A DNA stretch of 64,000 nt from Gyrodactylus bullatarudis (GCA_012064415.1 SSNU01000060.1:88254-152253), one strand, 5' to 3'; numbered from the stretch's first letter, positions 34,403-44,871 are shown. Notes: generated from the letters alone by a model not told the origin. Program-made: numbers and translations.

Positions 34403-35142
34403 TTTATTTATTCGAATATTTTAGCAAATGAATGAAGAACTCTTGAATTTATTCAATACATTTCGTTTCGACTTGTCTATTGGAATGTCATTCAAATGAA
34501 TATAGCTGCAGCAAAATCTAACAAAGGTTACTAATGAAAGTCTTGCTAGGTTTAAGAAAGATTTCTGTAGGGAATAAAACTTTTTTCGGTTCTCTTCGGA
34601 CCAAAATACGACTTTATAAAAAATTTAGAGAACTAATGTGTCAGAACGATTTTTAAAAACATTAGTCAGTTGGGAGCAGATGAGAGCATTATTAATAAAC
34701 ATGAAATGATGCAGAAAACAGAGGAATAAACGCTTTATTTCAGGCATAATCATCGACCTCTTAAATAATAATAAAATTATCTTGCTTAAATGGTGTCCAC
34801 TGCAGCGATGACTAAGAATGAAAGTTAAATGTCGACAGTAGTTGATGATCTAATTAAATCTCAGTCCGTAAATAACAGTATCCGTGGAGCAAAGAAGACC
34901 GAACTTGTAATTGGCAAAAGAGAGAGTTAACCTTAAAGTCTAAGTGAGCAATCATCGATAGATAGAGTAGTGAGAAGAACACAATGATTATAACTATAAC
35001 TATGGATACTAGAACCCAATATCAATAACCCCCCTCTTATGTACACTATATGATAATACCAATCATAGAATATTTTTAAACCTTAAATATATTAAAGAAC
35101 TACTTATAAAGTTATGAGCCTTTTACATGCCAAATATATTCT
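34403..35142. other. intergenic, no gene
   Basis: 34559-34660 is a decayed arm of the 5554-5940 foldback (GGTTCTCTTCGGACCAAA, ATTTAGAGAAC). The remainder is AT-rich without identifiable content. Confidence 0.55.
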
Positions 35143-35195
35143 ACAGTTATTCTCGATGAATTTGGGAATTCATGAATTTTACAAAAATCTCAAGA
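35143..35195. repeat. FB-B repeat end abutting the gypsy element
   Basis: TTATTCTCGATGAATTTGGG then AATTCATGAATTTTACAAAA, as in 28143 and 54337. The match stops where gag coding sequence begins, marking the left edge of the truncated retrotransposon. Confidence 0.7.
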
Positions 35196-35196
35196 A

Positions 35197-38100
35197 TGGA
35201 GCTTTGTTCAGAACGAAAGGGCCAGGAAGAGACCAGAGCCGGAAATTAACTGGGTCAGACCGAATCAAGGAAGGCAGAGAAGAGAATCCTGGGGATTCGC
35301 ACGAAGAAACAATGAGTGCTATAACTGTGGCAGCAACGAACATAGGGCCAGGGATTGCCTTAGAGTAAGCAGGTATGCAGGGCATACCAGGAATGAAAGA
35401 AGAGGTTTCAGGGAAACTGTGGCCGAAAGATCAGACAGATTTGGCAACAGGCAGCACCAACGTGGTGGTAGAACATCAGAAAACAATGTAACTAGAAATA
35501 ATGCTTTGGCAGTAAATAACACAGAGGCGGAATTAAGCCCTGTGAGATTTGAAAATAAAGATGATAATGTTAATTATTCGCCGTATTCTGAATTGTCTTA
35601 TCAGAGATTAAAAATAAATAATACAGAAGTCAAGTTTTTGATAGACTCAGGGAGTCAAATAAATATCATATCCGAGCAAGAGGCAGCAAGGACGGGTTGC
35701 AGAATTANNNNNNNNNNNNNNNNNNNNNNNNNNNNNNNNNNNNNNNNNNNNNNNNNNNNNNNNNNNNNNNNNNNNNNNNNNNNNNNNNNNNNNNNNNNNN
35801 NNNNNNNNNNNNNNNNNNNNNNNNNNNNNNNNNNNNNNNNNNNNNNNNNNNNNNNNNNNNNNNNNNNNNNNNNNNNNNNNNNNNNNNNNNNNNNNNNNNN
35901 NNNNNNNNNNNNNNNNNNNNNNNNNNNNNNNNNNNNNNNNNNNNNNNNNNNNNNNNNNNNNNNNNNNNNNNNNNNNNNNNNNNNNNNNNNNNNNNNNNNN
36001 NNNNNNNNNNNNNNNNNNNNNNNNNNNNNNNNNNNNNNNNNNNNNNNNNNNNNNNNNNNNNNNNNNNNNNNNNNNNNNNNNNNNNNNNNNNNNNNNNNNN
36101 NNNNNNNNNNNNNNNNNNNNNNNNNNNNNNNNNNNNNNNNNNNNNNNNNNNNNNNNNNNNNNNNNNNNNNNNNNNNNNNNNNNNNNNNNNNNNNNNNNNN
36201 NNNNNNNNNNNNNNNNNNNNNNNNNNNNNNNNNNNNNNNNNNNNNNNNNNNNNNNNNNNNNNNNNNNNNNNNNNNNNNNNNNNNNNNNNNNNNNNNNNNN
36301 NNNNNNNNNNNNNNNNNNNNNNNNNNNNNNNNNNNNNNNNNNNNNNNNNNNNNNNNNNNNNNNNNNNNNNNNNNNNNNNNNNNNNNNNNNNNNNNNNNNN
36401 NNNNNNNNNNNNNNNNNNNNNNNNNNNNNNNNNNNNNNNNNNNNNNNNNNNNNNNNNNNNNNNNNNNNNNNNNNNNNNNNNNNNNNNNNNNNNNNNNNNN
36501 NNNNNNNNNNNNNNNNNNNNNNNNNNNNNNNNNNNNNNNNNNNNNNNNNNNNNNNNNNNNNNNNNNNNNNNNNNNNNNNNNNNNNNNNNNNNNNNNNNNN
36601 NNNNNNNNNNNNNNNNNNNNNNNNNNNNNNNNNNNNNNNNNNNNNNNTGTTAATTATTCGCCGTATTCTGAATTGTCTTATCAGAGATTAAAAATAAATA
36701 ATACAGAAGTCAAGTTTTTGATAGACTCAGGGAGTCAAATAAATATCATATCCGAGCAAGAGGCAGCAAGGACGGGTTGCAGAATTAATGCACCCAAGAG
36801 GGATCAAGAATTAGTTGGCTTTGGGTGTGCGAAGGTATTGGTGACTGGCACGATAGACAACATCAAGGTTGAAACGGAGGCAGGCAACAGTTATTATATC
36901 AGTCTATTGGTTACTAATGACCCAAAGTGCATTCTAAACAGGGACACATCTGTTAGATTAGGATTACTTACCACTGTTAACAATGTAGAACTGATAGATG
37001 ACAGATTTAAGGCCTCACTCAGAGTTAAGCCAGGTGTAGAACTGGGAAATTGCAGATACCCTTTCAGACCGTTGCCATTCAAGCTTAAAGAAGAGGTGGA
37101 GATCACACTGAAGGAGTGGTGTGAGAAAGGAATCATATATCCGATAAGCAATCCTAAGTGTTCAGCACCATTAGTGGTAGTGGAGAGGATGAACGAAAAT
37201 GGAGTTACCAAGACCAGAATATGTGGTGATTACAGACTCACCATCAATAGATTCTTGGATGTGAAATCGTATGTGATGCCTAAAATAGAGGATATAGCGC
37301 ATGAATTGAGAGGATGCAAGTTATTCACTGTCTTAGATTTGAAGGATGCATATCATCAAATCGAACTGGATGAAGAAAGTCAAAAATTAACATGTGTTGC
37401 TACACATGTAGGTGACTATGCATTTAAGAAACTGCAATTCGGTATAGCAGCAGCGCCAGCAATCTTTCAGGAGACTATGGACAGAATGTTGAAGGATGTA
37501 CCAAGGTGCAGAGCGTACCAAGATGATATAATTATAGCAGGAAGAGATAAGGAGGAGCATCAAGGAAACCTTAAACTGGTGAAGGACCGGCTTAAAAAAT
37601 ATGGTTTCGTAGTTAATGAGGATAAGTCACAGGTGGAGCAAGAAGAGGTAAAGTATCTGGGACATCTGCTCAGCGGAAAGGGACTTCGGCCAGATCCAGC
37701 TACGATCAGGAGGCTCAGGGAGCTAAAGTTGCCTTCGAATCCAGAGGAGCTACGATCTTACATGGGCACCATAAGACATTATGGTCTATTTTGCAAGCAA
37801 TTTTCGCAGAGGGCAAGTGAAATTTATAAACTACTCAGACGTGGCACACAGTGGATTTGGAAACCAGAGTACTCTAAGGTGTTGCAGGACATTTTAGATG
37901 AAATAGAAAGAACACACCTGGTGGCTTTTGATGGAGATAAAGAAATTTTTATTACCACGGATGCTTCGCAGCAAGGAATAGGATATGTGCTCTCACATGA
38001 TGCTGAGATGAAGAAAATTTTCAATGTAGGCAGTAGAGTGTTACTACCTGCGGAAAAGAATTATTCAAACATCGAGCGTGAGGCGCTAGCGGTAGTTCAT

Positions 38101-39612
38101 GGGTTGAAGTCGGCCCATAAATATGTGGCAGGGAGAGAAATCATACTAAAGACGGACCATCAACCCCTCCTGGAGATTTTTGGATTGCAAAACTGTTCAA
38201 AAAGAGTGTCAAGCAGATTAGAAAGATGGAAGTTGGAGTTATTGGAGTATGACATCAAGATTCTATACAGACCGGGACAATATATGAAGTTGGCCGACCT
38301 TCTGTCCAGAATGACACCAAACGAGCTGGAGTGTAATGCAGTAGAGGTTGACTTACACAGGACGCTAGCAGATAAATGTAATGAGTCAACAGATAGAGAG
38401 TATCAGTTATTACGAGGCTATGTGAAGAAAAGCTGGCCCAGAAAGTTACCTCCATTTATGCTACCGTACTCGTCCAGCAAGGAGGAATATGAGTTGCAAG
38501 GGAAGGCAGTGATAAAAGGGAGTCGACTTGTAGTGCCTAGGGATCTGCGAGAAGAGGTTCTAGAACAACTACATCAGAGTCACAATGGTGAGACGAAGAT
38601 GTTAAACCTAGCTAACAGGTTGGTATGGTGGCCCAGGATGCATGAAAGCATAAACAAGAAAGTAGACATGTGTGAGCATTGCAGAAGAACGGAGAAAAGA
38701 CGAAGTAACTGGGATTTGGCGGCCTGGAAAGAGACAAGAAATTTCTTTGACAGGGTGCATGTGGACGTAGCAGAGTATAACAACGCCCTGATGCTGGTAG
38801 TTGTAGATGCACATAGCACCTGGGTGGATGTACAAGTTATCAAGGATAAGTCAGCCGGAGAAGTTATAAAAGCACTTAAACAGACCTTTAAGTATATGGG
38901 TGAGCCAAATAGCATAGTAGCAGATAACGGCACAAACTTTACAGCTCAGAGCACCAGAGATTACCTGAGGAGCCAAGGTGTTAATTTGTTGCTAACTCCG
39001 CCAGGACATCATCAGAGCAATGGTAGGGCCGAACAAATAGTACAAGACGTTAAAGTGTACCTGGAAAAGGAGAGGTTCAGCAACAAAATGTTCACAGAAA
39101 AGGTAGCAGCATACTGCAAGTTTCACAACAGGGAACCATCGGTTCGAAATGTGATCCCGAATGCATTAGTATTTAAGGACAGGCCTACAACAAAGTTGGA
39201 GAAAGAATTGTTGAACACCAAAACGAGCAGCAACCAAGCATGGGTTTTTGTGGAAGGCAAATGGTTTGGAAAAATGAAGGTACTACCTGAAAGCGGGTCC
39301 AAGCACTACAGAGATGAATTCGGCAGATTAAGACATAATGCTGATGTCAGGCTAGCAGAACCAGATCACCTCAGTTCAGAAGACGAAGTAGATGAAACAG
39401 TAGCAACGACAAGGGAAGATCTGGACGACTTCGGAGATTACCAAGAGGCCCAGGAAGTAACGCGGGATTTCGAGGATTATCTAGAGGCCCAGGAAAAGAT
39501 AGCGAGCGCGGGCGGAATGACAGAGGAGCAGCAGCAGCAAGGGCCACAAGTGGTAAGAAAGTCCGAGAGAATTAAAAAGAAGAATAAGTTTTTAATTGAA
39601 GAAATGGATTAG
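35197..39612 (+). CDS. Ty3/gypsy gag(partial)-pol polyprotein
   Basis: A single open frame runs from the 5' truncation near 35197 to TAG 39612. In order: a Gag tail with a CCHC zinc knuckle (CYNCGSNEHRARDC, ~35317-35358), aspartic protease (FLIDSGSQINIIS), reverse transcriptase (FTVLDLKDAYHQIELD; YQDD box near 37517), RNase H (FITTDASQQGIGY, KTDHQPLLEIFG), then integrase with an HHCC finger (CEHCRR) and the D,D-35-E core (HVDVAEYN, VADNGTNF, HHQSNGRAEQ). Gag N-terminal parts and the 5' LTR are absent. The 940-base gap (35708-36647) is inside the frame and may be artefactual. No envelope-like ORF follows. Pol has no stop, so this is a recently active family. Base composition is visibly less AT-rich than the flanks. 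Confidence 0.95.
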   Translation, partial: WSFVQNERARKRPEPEINWVRPNQGRQRRESWGFARRNNECYNCGSNEHRARDCLRVSRYAGHTRNERRGFRETVAERSDRFGNRQHQRGGRTSENNVTRNNALAVNNTEAELSPVRFENKDDNVNYSPYSELSYQRLKINNTEVKFLIDSGSQINIISEQEAARTGCRIXXXXXXXXXXXXXXXXXXXXXXXXXXXXXXXXXXXXXXXXXXXXXXXXXXXXXXXXXXXXXXXXXXXXXXXXXXXXXXXXXXXXXXXXXXXXXXXXXXXXXXXXXXXXXXXXXXXXXXXXXXXXXXXXXXXXXXXXXXXXXXXXXXXXXXXXXXXXXXXXXXXXXXXXXXXXXXXXXXXXXXXXXXXXXXXXXXXXXXXXXXXXXXXXXXXXXXXXXXXXXXXXXXXXXXXXXXXXXXXXXXXXXXXXXXXXXXXXXXXXXXXXXXXXXXXXXXXXXXXXXXXXXXXXXXXXXXXXXXXXXXXXXXXXXXXXXXVNYSPYSELSYQRLKINNTEVKFLIDSGSQINIISEQEAARTGCRINAPKRDQELVGFGCAKVLVTGTIDNIKVETEAGNSYYISLLVTNDPKCILNRDTSVRLGLLTTVNNVELIDDRFKASLRVKPGVELGNCRYPFRPLPFKLKEEVEITLKEWCEKGIIYPISNPKCSAPLVVVERMNENGVTKTRICGDYRLTINRFLDVKSYVMPKIEDIAHELRGCKLFTVLDLKDAYHQIELDEESQKLTCVATHVGDYAFKKLQFGIAAAPAIFQETMDRMLKDVPRCRAYQDDIIIAGRDKEEHQGNLKLVKDRLKKYGFVVNEDKSQVEQEEVKYLGHLLSGKGLRPDPATIRRLRELKLPSNPEELRSYMGTIRHYGLFCKQFSQRASEIYKLLRRGTQWIWKPEYSKVLQDILDEIERTHLVAFDGDKEIFITTDASQQGIGYVLSHDAEMKKIFNVGSRVLLPAEKNYSNIEREALAVVHGLKSAHKYVAGREIILKTDHQPLLEIFGLQNCSKRVSSRLERWKLELLEYDIKILYRPGQYMKLADLLSRMTPNELECNAVEVDLHRTLADKCNESTDREYQLLRGYVKKSWPRKLPPFMLPYSSSKEEYELQGKAVIKGSRLVVPRDLREEVLEQLHQSHNGETKMLNLANRLVWWPRMHESINKKVDMCEHCRRTEKRRSNWDLAAWKETRNFFDRVHVDVAEYNNALMLVVVDAHSTWVDVQVIKDKSAGEVIKALKQTFKYMGEPNSIVADNGTNFTAQSTRDYLRSQGVNLLLTPPGHHQSNGRAEQIVQDVKVYLEKERFSNKMFTEKVAAYCKFHNREPSVRNVIPNALVFKDRPTTKLEKELLNTKTSSNQAWVFVEGKWFGKMKVLPESGSKHYRDEFGRLRHNADVRLAEPDHLSSEDEVDETVATTREDLDDFGDYQEAQEVTRDFEDYLEAQEKIASAGGMTEEQQQQGPQVVRKSERIKKKNKFLIEEMD
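35708..36647. other. assembly gap (940 N) flanked by an exact 140-bp duplication
   Basis: The 140 bases before the gap (35568-35707) recur identically immediately after it (36648-36787). The offset, 1080, is exactly 360 codons. This is the pattern left when two overlapping contig ends are joined by N instead of merged, so the true element probably lacks both the gap and the second copy. Confidence 0.9.
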
Positions 39613-39629
39613 ATCTTATTGGAAGAGCG

Positions 39630-39800
39630 TGTTGTAAGGCAGATTAATATTACAATAATATATTTTATTCAGTGTTTATAAAGGGCATTTAAACAACAAT
39701 AAGATTTGGACATAATGTTTGTTTTACACATCGTCATCAATAAACAGTTTTTGAAATTGTCTCGTGTTAACTTAAACTGGTTTTTCCCTTACTTACAACA
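39630..39800 (+). repeat. 3' LTR of the gypsy element (171 bp)
   Basis: Starts TGTTGTAAGG and ends CTTACAACA, a perfect short terminal inverted repeat with TG...CA ends. It lies 17 bp after the pol stop, preceded by a purine-rich GGAAGAG tract. It contains AATAAA-like words (CAATAAACAG). No matching 5' LTR exists in the window. Confidence 0.82.
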
Positions 39801-40365
39801 TGGCGACATCGGGCGACAAAAATTGGAGCTTACAACAGACTGGATTGCCGAATTGAAGAGAAGTGGAGGCAGACATGATCCGAATTGGAGAAAATAGATG
39901 AGCCAGTAAAGTTTAGATGATGGATATTGGTGAAACAGAGGTCCAAGAAGTTTTTTCCTCTAGAGGGCGAATTTACGATTTGTATCAAGTCGAGATCGTT
40001 CACAAGGTCGAACAGTGGGGAATCCAGTTGTGATGATGGATTGTAATTCGGTCTATTAAAATCGCCACAGAGAGTTATATTGTCAGATCTGCAACAAAGT
40101 GATGAAATTATTGAGTTGATTTCAATTTCGGAGGCAGCTTTTACAGGCGGAGGGTTGTAGACTAAAACAGGTGGACAGGGGGCACAGAAGCTTCTGCCAA
40201 CTTAATATGTAATAGCTCAAAAGGTTCATTTGAGTGGGCCGAGGATTGTAGAATGGCAAAAGAACATCTGACAAATAAAGCAACACCCCCACCAATTTTA
40301 TTAACACGATCAGCTCTGAAAAAATTGTAGCCAGGAATGAGGAAAAGACGAGAGTCGTCGACGGC
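39801..40365 (-). pseudogene. LINE (non-LTR retrotransposon) APE endonuclease fragment
   Basis: Minus-strand translation gives IPGYNFFRADR, IGGGVALFVR, (after one frameshift) VYNPPPVKAASEIEI, NITLCGDFNRPNYN, SRGKNFLDLCFTNIHHL and SNSDHVCLHFSS. The GDFN and SDH motifs are the catalytic signature of the apurinic endonuclease domain of jockey/CR1/RTE-type LINEs. The domain's N-terminus and the reverse transcriptase are missing, cut by gypsy sequences on both sides. It is a dead fragment; the LINE clade is not determinable. Confidence 0.85.
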
Positions 40366-41324
40366 ACCTATTTCATGGCCTCCTGCAGACCGACCTTGGC
40401 AACGTGTTCACATGGACTTTGCAGGCCCTATTGATGGCTATTTTTTCTTGATAATCGTTGATGCCAAGTCAAAATGGCCTGAAGTCAAGATGATGAAATC
40501 TTCAGACACGAAAAATGTCATAGCTAAACTTACCAAGTTGCAGACTACCTTCGGCTGCATTGGATGTTTAGTTACTGATAATGGCAAACCATTTATCTCG
40601 AATCAGATGAAGACATGAGGCAAATCAAAAGGAATTCAGCTACTGAATTCACCCGCCTATCACCCTCAGTCCAACGGCCAAGCCGAGAGATTTCTTGATA
40701 CCTTCAAAAGATGTTTGCTTAAACACCGAGGGGAGGAGATGAAGGAAGCCATCCTTATCTTTTTATCCTATTACAGGTCAACACCTAATGACACGTTAAA
40801 GGGTCTCTCACCATCCGAAATAATGTTCGGAAGAAGAGTAGACACCAAACTTACCATCATGAATCCTCTCAACAGACGTAAAAGGCACATCTCTCTACCT
40901 AATCCTAATTTTGTTGCAGATCAATTAGTCTGGTTCCACGATAAGCATAATACAGCCAACGCTCGTTGGCTCAAAGGAGTCGTAAAGAAATCCGCTGGAT
41001 CCATCGTTGAAGTTACCAACGAATATGGCAGCACTCGACCGGTCCATTGCAATCATATCAAGCCAAGGGTTGAGTCAACAGACCTTTTCGCAGACCAAGC
41101 TTCAGCTTACGGAATACAAGACATACCCACACCTTCCGAGATTGATACTGACAATGACAGATTTACAGCCGACAATCCTGTATCTAATCTAACTCCCTTC
41201 AGTTCAGCCACCAGAACCTAAAGTAAGCGTCAAGAAGAACAACGAGCACCTACCTCGAACTTCACTGGCTCAGGGCAGATCGAAACGAACTCACCGTATG
41301 CCAGCTCGCTTCAAACAAGGGGGA
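40355..41324 (+). pseudogene. second Ty3/gypsy integrase fragment
   Basis: The frame starts in the integrase linker (PPADRPWQRVHMDFAGPIDG) with the first catalytic Asp, then TDNGKPFISN (second Asp) and YHPQSNGQAERFLDTFKRC (Glu). It continues through STPNDTLKGLSPSEIMFGRR and a C-terminal chromodomain-like stretch (DQLVWFHDK, RWLKGVV). One in-frame TGA at 40616-40618 interrupts the core; coding resumes in the same frame to 41221. It is a different lineage from the upstream gypsy. Everything 5' of integrase is lost. Confidence 0.9.
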
Positions 41325-41501
41325 TGTTGAGGATCAAAGATAATAATACAATTTGAAGACGTACCTATTTGATCCCATATAAACAAATATTATCTTATCA
41401 TTGTCTTCATAGAGATTGTTGTTTAAAATATGTTGATGAAAATATACGAATAACCTACTTACTTACCTAACGTGTGTTGTTCTTCTTACCTAACCACAAC
41501 A
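41325..41501 (+). repeat. 3' LTR of the second gypsy element (177 bp)
   Basis: Preceded by the polypurine tract AAGGGGGA. It begins TGTTGAGGATC and ends CCACAACA. No second LTR was found. Confidence 0.78.
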
Positions 41502-41641
41502 ATTTTAGACTCACTCTCAAAAAAGGCATTTTGGTCGCCCTAGTACTAACTGAGAATTTTTAATGAATTTCAGGATAGGGTTAAGAAATAAGCTAGGAGT
41601 TGAAACAATCATAATTTATCATAGTTTATATAATACACGAA

Positions 41642-41808
41642 TTAATATACAATTTGATCACCAAGTTCATTATAATCTTTGACAGACAAATGTACTTTTT
41701 CACTTTGATAACGAGTTACTGAGATGCTGTCAAGGAAAGACTCTGAAATAGATCCTGAATAACCAGACTTTCTGACCAAATGTTCCAAAGTATCCCGATG
41801 ATTCCAAT
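41642..41808 (-). CDS. AMMECR1-like exon 3
   Basis: Acceptor TTTAATTTAG, phase 1. Encodes WNHRDTLEHLVRKSGYSG through GDQIVY and TAA at 41644-41642. Confidence 0.9.
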
Positions 41809-43498
41809 CTAAATTAAAAATTTCAATTATAAAATATTCATAATAACTGAGAAACAAAATTTAAAAGTGGTCAAAAGAAGATTATCAGGAATTGAACAAG
41901 AATATTTTTTTTAATTTTCGACAGATGCACCATTTTCGAGGAACTTTGAAATATTGAAGCAAGCCATCCCCCCTATACATGGTAAATGCTGATGTCACAA
42001 AATCATATTAAAAAGTGACATTTTTGCCCATAACTATTTCATTTTTTACTCTGGAGTCATGAAACAAACACCATATTAATCAGCTTTATGAGACCAGCAA
42101 AATTATACAACTAAAGGAGCATAACTTTTCAGCTTTTTTAAACTTTAGAGCCATCTAAAAATACGAAAAAAAGTAACCTTTCTACCTTTAATATGAGGCA
42201 TTGACATGAGTTAAACTACTATATGACTATTTCAAATCTAGTCTTAAGTGCTACAACATTTCTCCTTGCATTTTGAGGAAAAATTAAAATACACCATTAT
42301 AATCAGCGTGAAAAGTTACACCATTATTGTGATTTATAGAAAATTACCAAAAAAAGTTGAAATTTATTGCACAGTGACTAAATAGTCAGGTAAGCGTTAT
42401 AGTAAATTCTTCTTAATCCTTGACTATATGAATGCCTTCACATTTTCCTAAAAAACAAGACTCTCCCTCAAAAGTTCATTTTTCCATCGAACATAACCAG
42501 TGGTAGGGTTCCCATTATTATGGGAATATTGACTGAAGCTCAATTAACCCTAGAACGGAAATTTTTTTTTCTTATGGGGGTTTCAATACAAATCGGATGA
42601 AAAATAACCCGAGATTCAGTTCTAGGGTTAATTTTTCCTTGTTATAAGAAACTCTAAATTCTTTTATTTTACTGACTGTAAGACTAATGCTAGACTAAAA
42701 ACCATTAAATCGCGTTAGAAAAACTAGAAAAGAGATAACAGTTATGATTCTGAGAGTGCTGACTAACGAGGAAATCAGGCAATTAATGTCTCAAAAGTTA
42801 TGATTCTGTAATATCAGATTATTACTTTGTAAGTAGTAAAAATCCAAAAAACTAGTTCAATAGGAATGTATTTATCAAATTGACTATAATTTCAAATCAA
42901 GTGGCGATCTAAATTGGTAAAATCGAAAACTTCAATCTGGGTTTTTCTTAGGAATTTTTCGAGTTATATAACTCAAAGAAATGCCGAAAAATAGATGGAT
43001 TTAATTTTTCTCTGTTTGTTAGAGAACTCACTGTTTTCATTTGCAACTTCTGGGAGGAATGTAGCGCTAAATTCACGATTTCTTTCATTCCTAAAACTAA
43101 TCTGAATGCCATGAGTGCCGACTGTCCAGTCTTGCCAATTTTGAGCATCTTCAAAATTCGTCAAAATTGAAATAAAACAAGTCAAACTGGGAAATTCTGC
43201 TTTTGAAATAGGATTAAAACGAGTGTCTTGTAAAGCACTAATAAGAGCATATTCCTTGATTCCTTCATAGAGTTTCTTGTGACTGAATGTACCGATACAG
43301 CCTCGCAGTGAGTCATCTATCCTCCAAGTCACAAACAAAGGTCTAAAGATATCATCGAATGAATAATTCTTACGATGATCTATTGGTGAATTTTGTAGGG
43401 ATTTTCAAATCGGGAATACCAAAAAGCTGATTCTTTAAGACTGTAATAGCGTAAATACACATTTCTTTGCATGCGTGACCAGAAATATCATTGTTCAT
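41642..43498 (-). CDS. AMMECR1-family protein (three exons, 200 aa)
   Basis: Exons 43498-43374, 43342-43032 and 41808-41642 join to 200 codons plus TAA. Conserved family blocks are visible: CKEMCIYAI near the N-terminus, KFTNRSSPLFVTW across the first junction (human FTNEPYPLFVTW), LRGCIGTFS (the invariant LRGCIG motif), LTNFEDAQNWQDW, GTHGIQISF, ATFLPEVA, and TRYQSEKVHLSVKDY at the end. Length equals the conserved domain, without the long Gly/Ser N-terminus of human AMMECR1. The molecular function of the family is not settled. Its start lies ~890 bp from the divergent gene at 44387. The first intron is only 31 nt, and reading through it meets an in-frame stop. Confidence 0.95.
42544..42631. 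repeat. 88-bp TTAA-CCC element (copy 1), piggyBac-like ends
   Basis: TTAACCCTAGAAC...GTTCTAGGGTTAA: a perfect 13-bp terminal inverted repeat flush with TTAA on both sides, inside AMMECR1 intron 2. Homologous to 30867-30956. Confidence 0.8.
43032..43342 (-). CDS. AMMECR1-like exon 2
   Basis: Acceptor TCTTTAG, donor GTGAGT. Carries PLFVTWRIDD, LRGCIGTF, SALQDTRFNPIS, TNFEDA and LPEVANEN. Confidence 0.92.
43374..43498 (-). CDS. AMMECR1-like exon 1
   Basis: ATG at 43498-43496 (minus), MNNDISGHACKEMCIYAITV onwards; donor GTAAGA, phase 2. Confidence 0.85.
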
Positions 43499-44386
43499 AA
43501 CTGGAGTAGTCGATATATGAGAATTAATCAATAGTTAATTAATGATAATAAATTCTATTTATTAGAATTTTACAATTTTTTGAAATTAATTTCTAAATTA
43601 AACAAAGAAATTTTAGTAAATCACACGAAATTGAAGTTAAACATTTTATGATTTAAAATTCAAAATTAATTCAATAATAATTAATCAGTTGCATTTTTAC
43701 AAAATCACCAATACAGTTAAAAACATTTATTTTTGATTCATTCCATCCAGAATTTATTCTTTATTGATATCCATATATTTAATCTCATAATTAATTCAAT
43801 TTAAACTTTTAAATAACCCTGGCACGAACAGGGAAAATTAATAAATTCCTCCAGATCAAGTTTTTACTCTTCTTAATTTCTCTTAACTAAATAAAACTTG
43901 GGCTATCAAATATTGACATTTATTGATTTGAAGTATCGATTACTACACATTATTATCTATTAATAATGTATTTTGCCTAACCTCTTGCTGACTATTTCCA
44001 GATGACCAATCAAAATTTGCCCAAATCTTTTTCATCCATTCACAACTCGTCTTTCTCGCTCTCTGTTTCTCTGCATGAACCTTATCTATTTTACTTATTA
44101 TTGCTAATACAAAGTTTCAACATCTTTTTGTATTTCTCATAAATTAACTGGTCCTTTTGTGCACAAATATCAGATTTACTATTCGTAAAAAATAAGCAGC
44201 TCAATCATTTAATACATCACTCAAGTATGGAACTAAAGAATAAGCATACAACTCGCAAATAGATACAATAACAATCAACTCCAATATCAATTGACTTTCT
44301 TTGTGTCAGTTTTAAGCAGCCTACACTGTAAGCTATAGAATAAAATAAAGTGAGTCTTGTCATGATTACTACAACTGATTTAACTA
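43499..44386. other. divergent intergenic region (candidate bidirectional promoter)
   Basis: 888 bp between the ATGs of the minus-strand AMMECR1-like gene and the plus-strand Ser/Asn-rich gene. AT-rich, without recognised repeats. It must contain both 5' UTRs unless upstream exons exist. No TATA box can be assigned with confidence. Confidence 0.5.
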
Positions 44387-44871
44387 ATGTGGCCTATTGA
44401 TGATAATTCTGCAGATTCGACGAATACACCAGACTCTGCTTCAACGCCGAATCCGCCAAAAGTAGAAGCTAAACCGGAATCCGTCCGCTCCTCGTCAAAC
44501 ATGAAGTCAGCTTCACAGTCAGCTATCAAAGTGCCAAATTCGGCCTTGTATCATAACCAAAGTCTATCCAATAAAGTCAATGGTCGGATTAACAAGCAGT
44601 TGTATCAAAATCCCCCGGAAATTCAGCCAAAGCCAACATTGTGCTATCCCAACAGTAACGATGAATTTTCGCCAGATTCCAGATTCAAGAAATCTCCCGA
44701 TTCCCAAAAGAATAATTTTAAACAAAATTCAAATGATGAAACCCAGAGTATCAATGGAATTAATCATAACGATGATTTCTCCTTACCCAGCAATCCGCCA
44801 CAATTTGAGAATAGGAATTTCGATGAAGTCTCTGTGACTAGCTCTTCTAACAGTTTTGACTACAACGGAAT
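44387..44871 (+). CDS. orphan gene exon 1
   Basis: Starts MWPIDDNSADSTNTPDSAST. Codon use is far less AT-rich than the flanks. Donor GTGAGT at 44872, phase 2. Confidence 0.78.

Noticed and set aside
36894..38933. Minus-strand ORFs of 66-117 codons within gypsy pol
   Set aside because: Antisense shadows of the real pol frame, with no domain content.
35419..39612. A single 1397-aa protein
   Set aside because: It includes ~313 undefined codons from the gap plus a duplicated segment; the frame also extends upstream to about 35197.
39801..39950. tRNA primer-binding site and gag start after the LTR (ATGGCGACATCGGG...)
   Set aside because: The same bases read on the minus strand continue the LINE endonuclease frame (NFLDLCFTN...SDHVCLHF), so they belong to the LINE.
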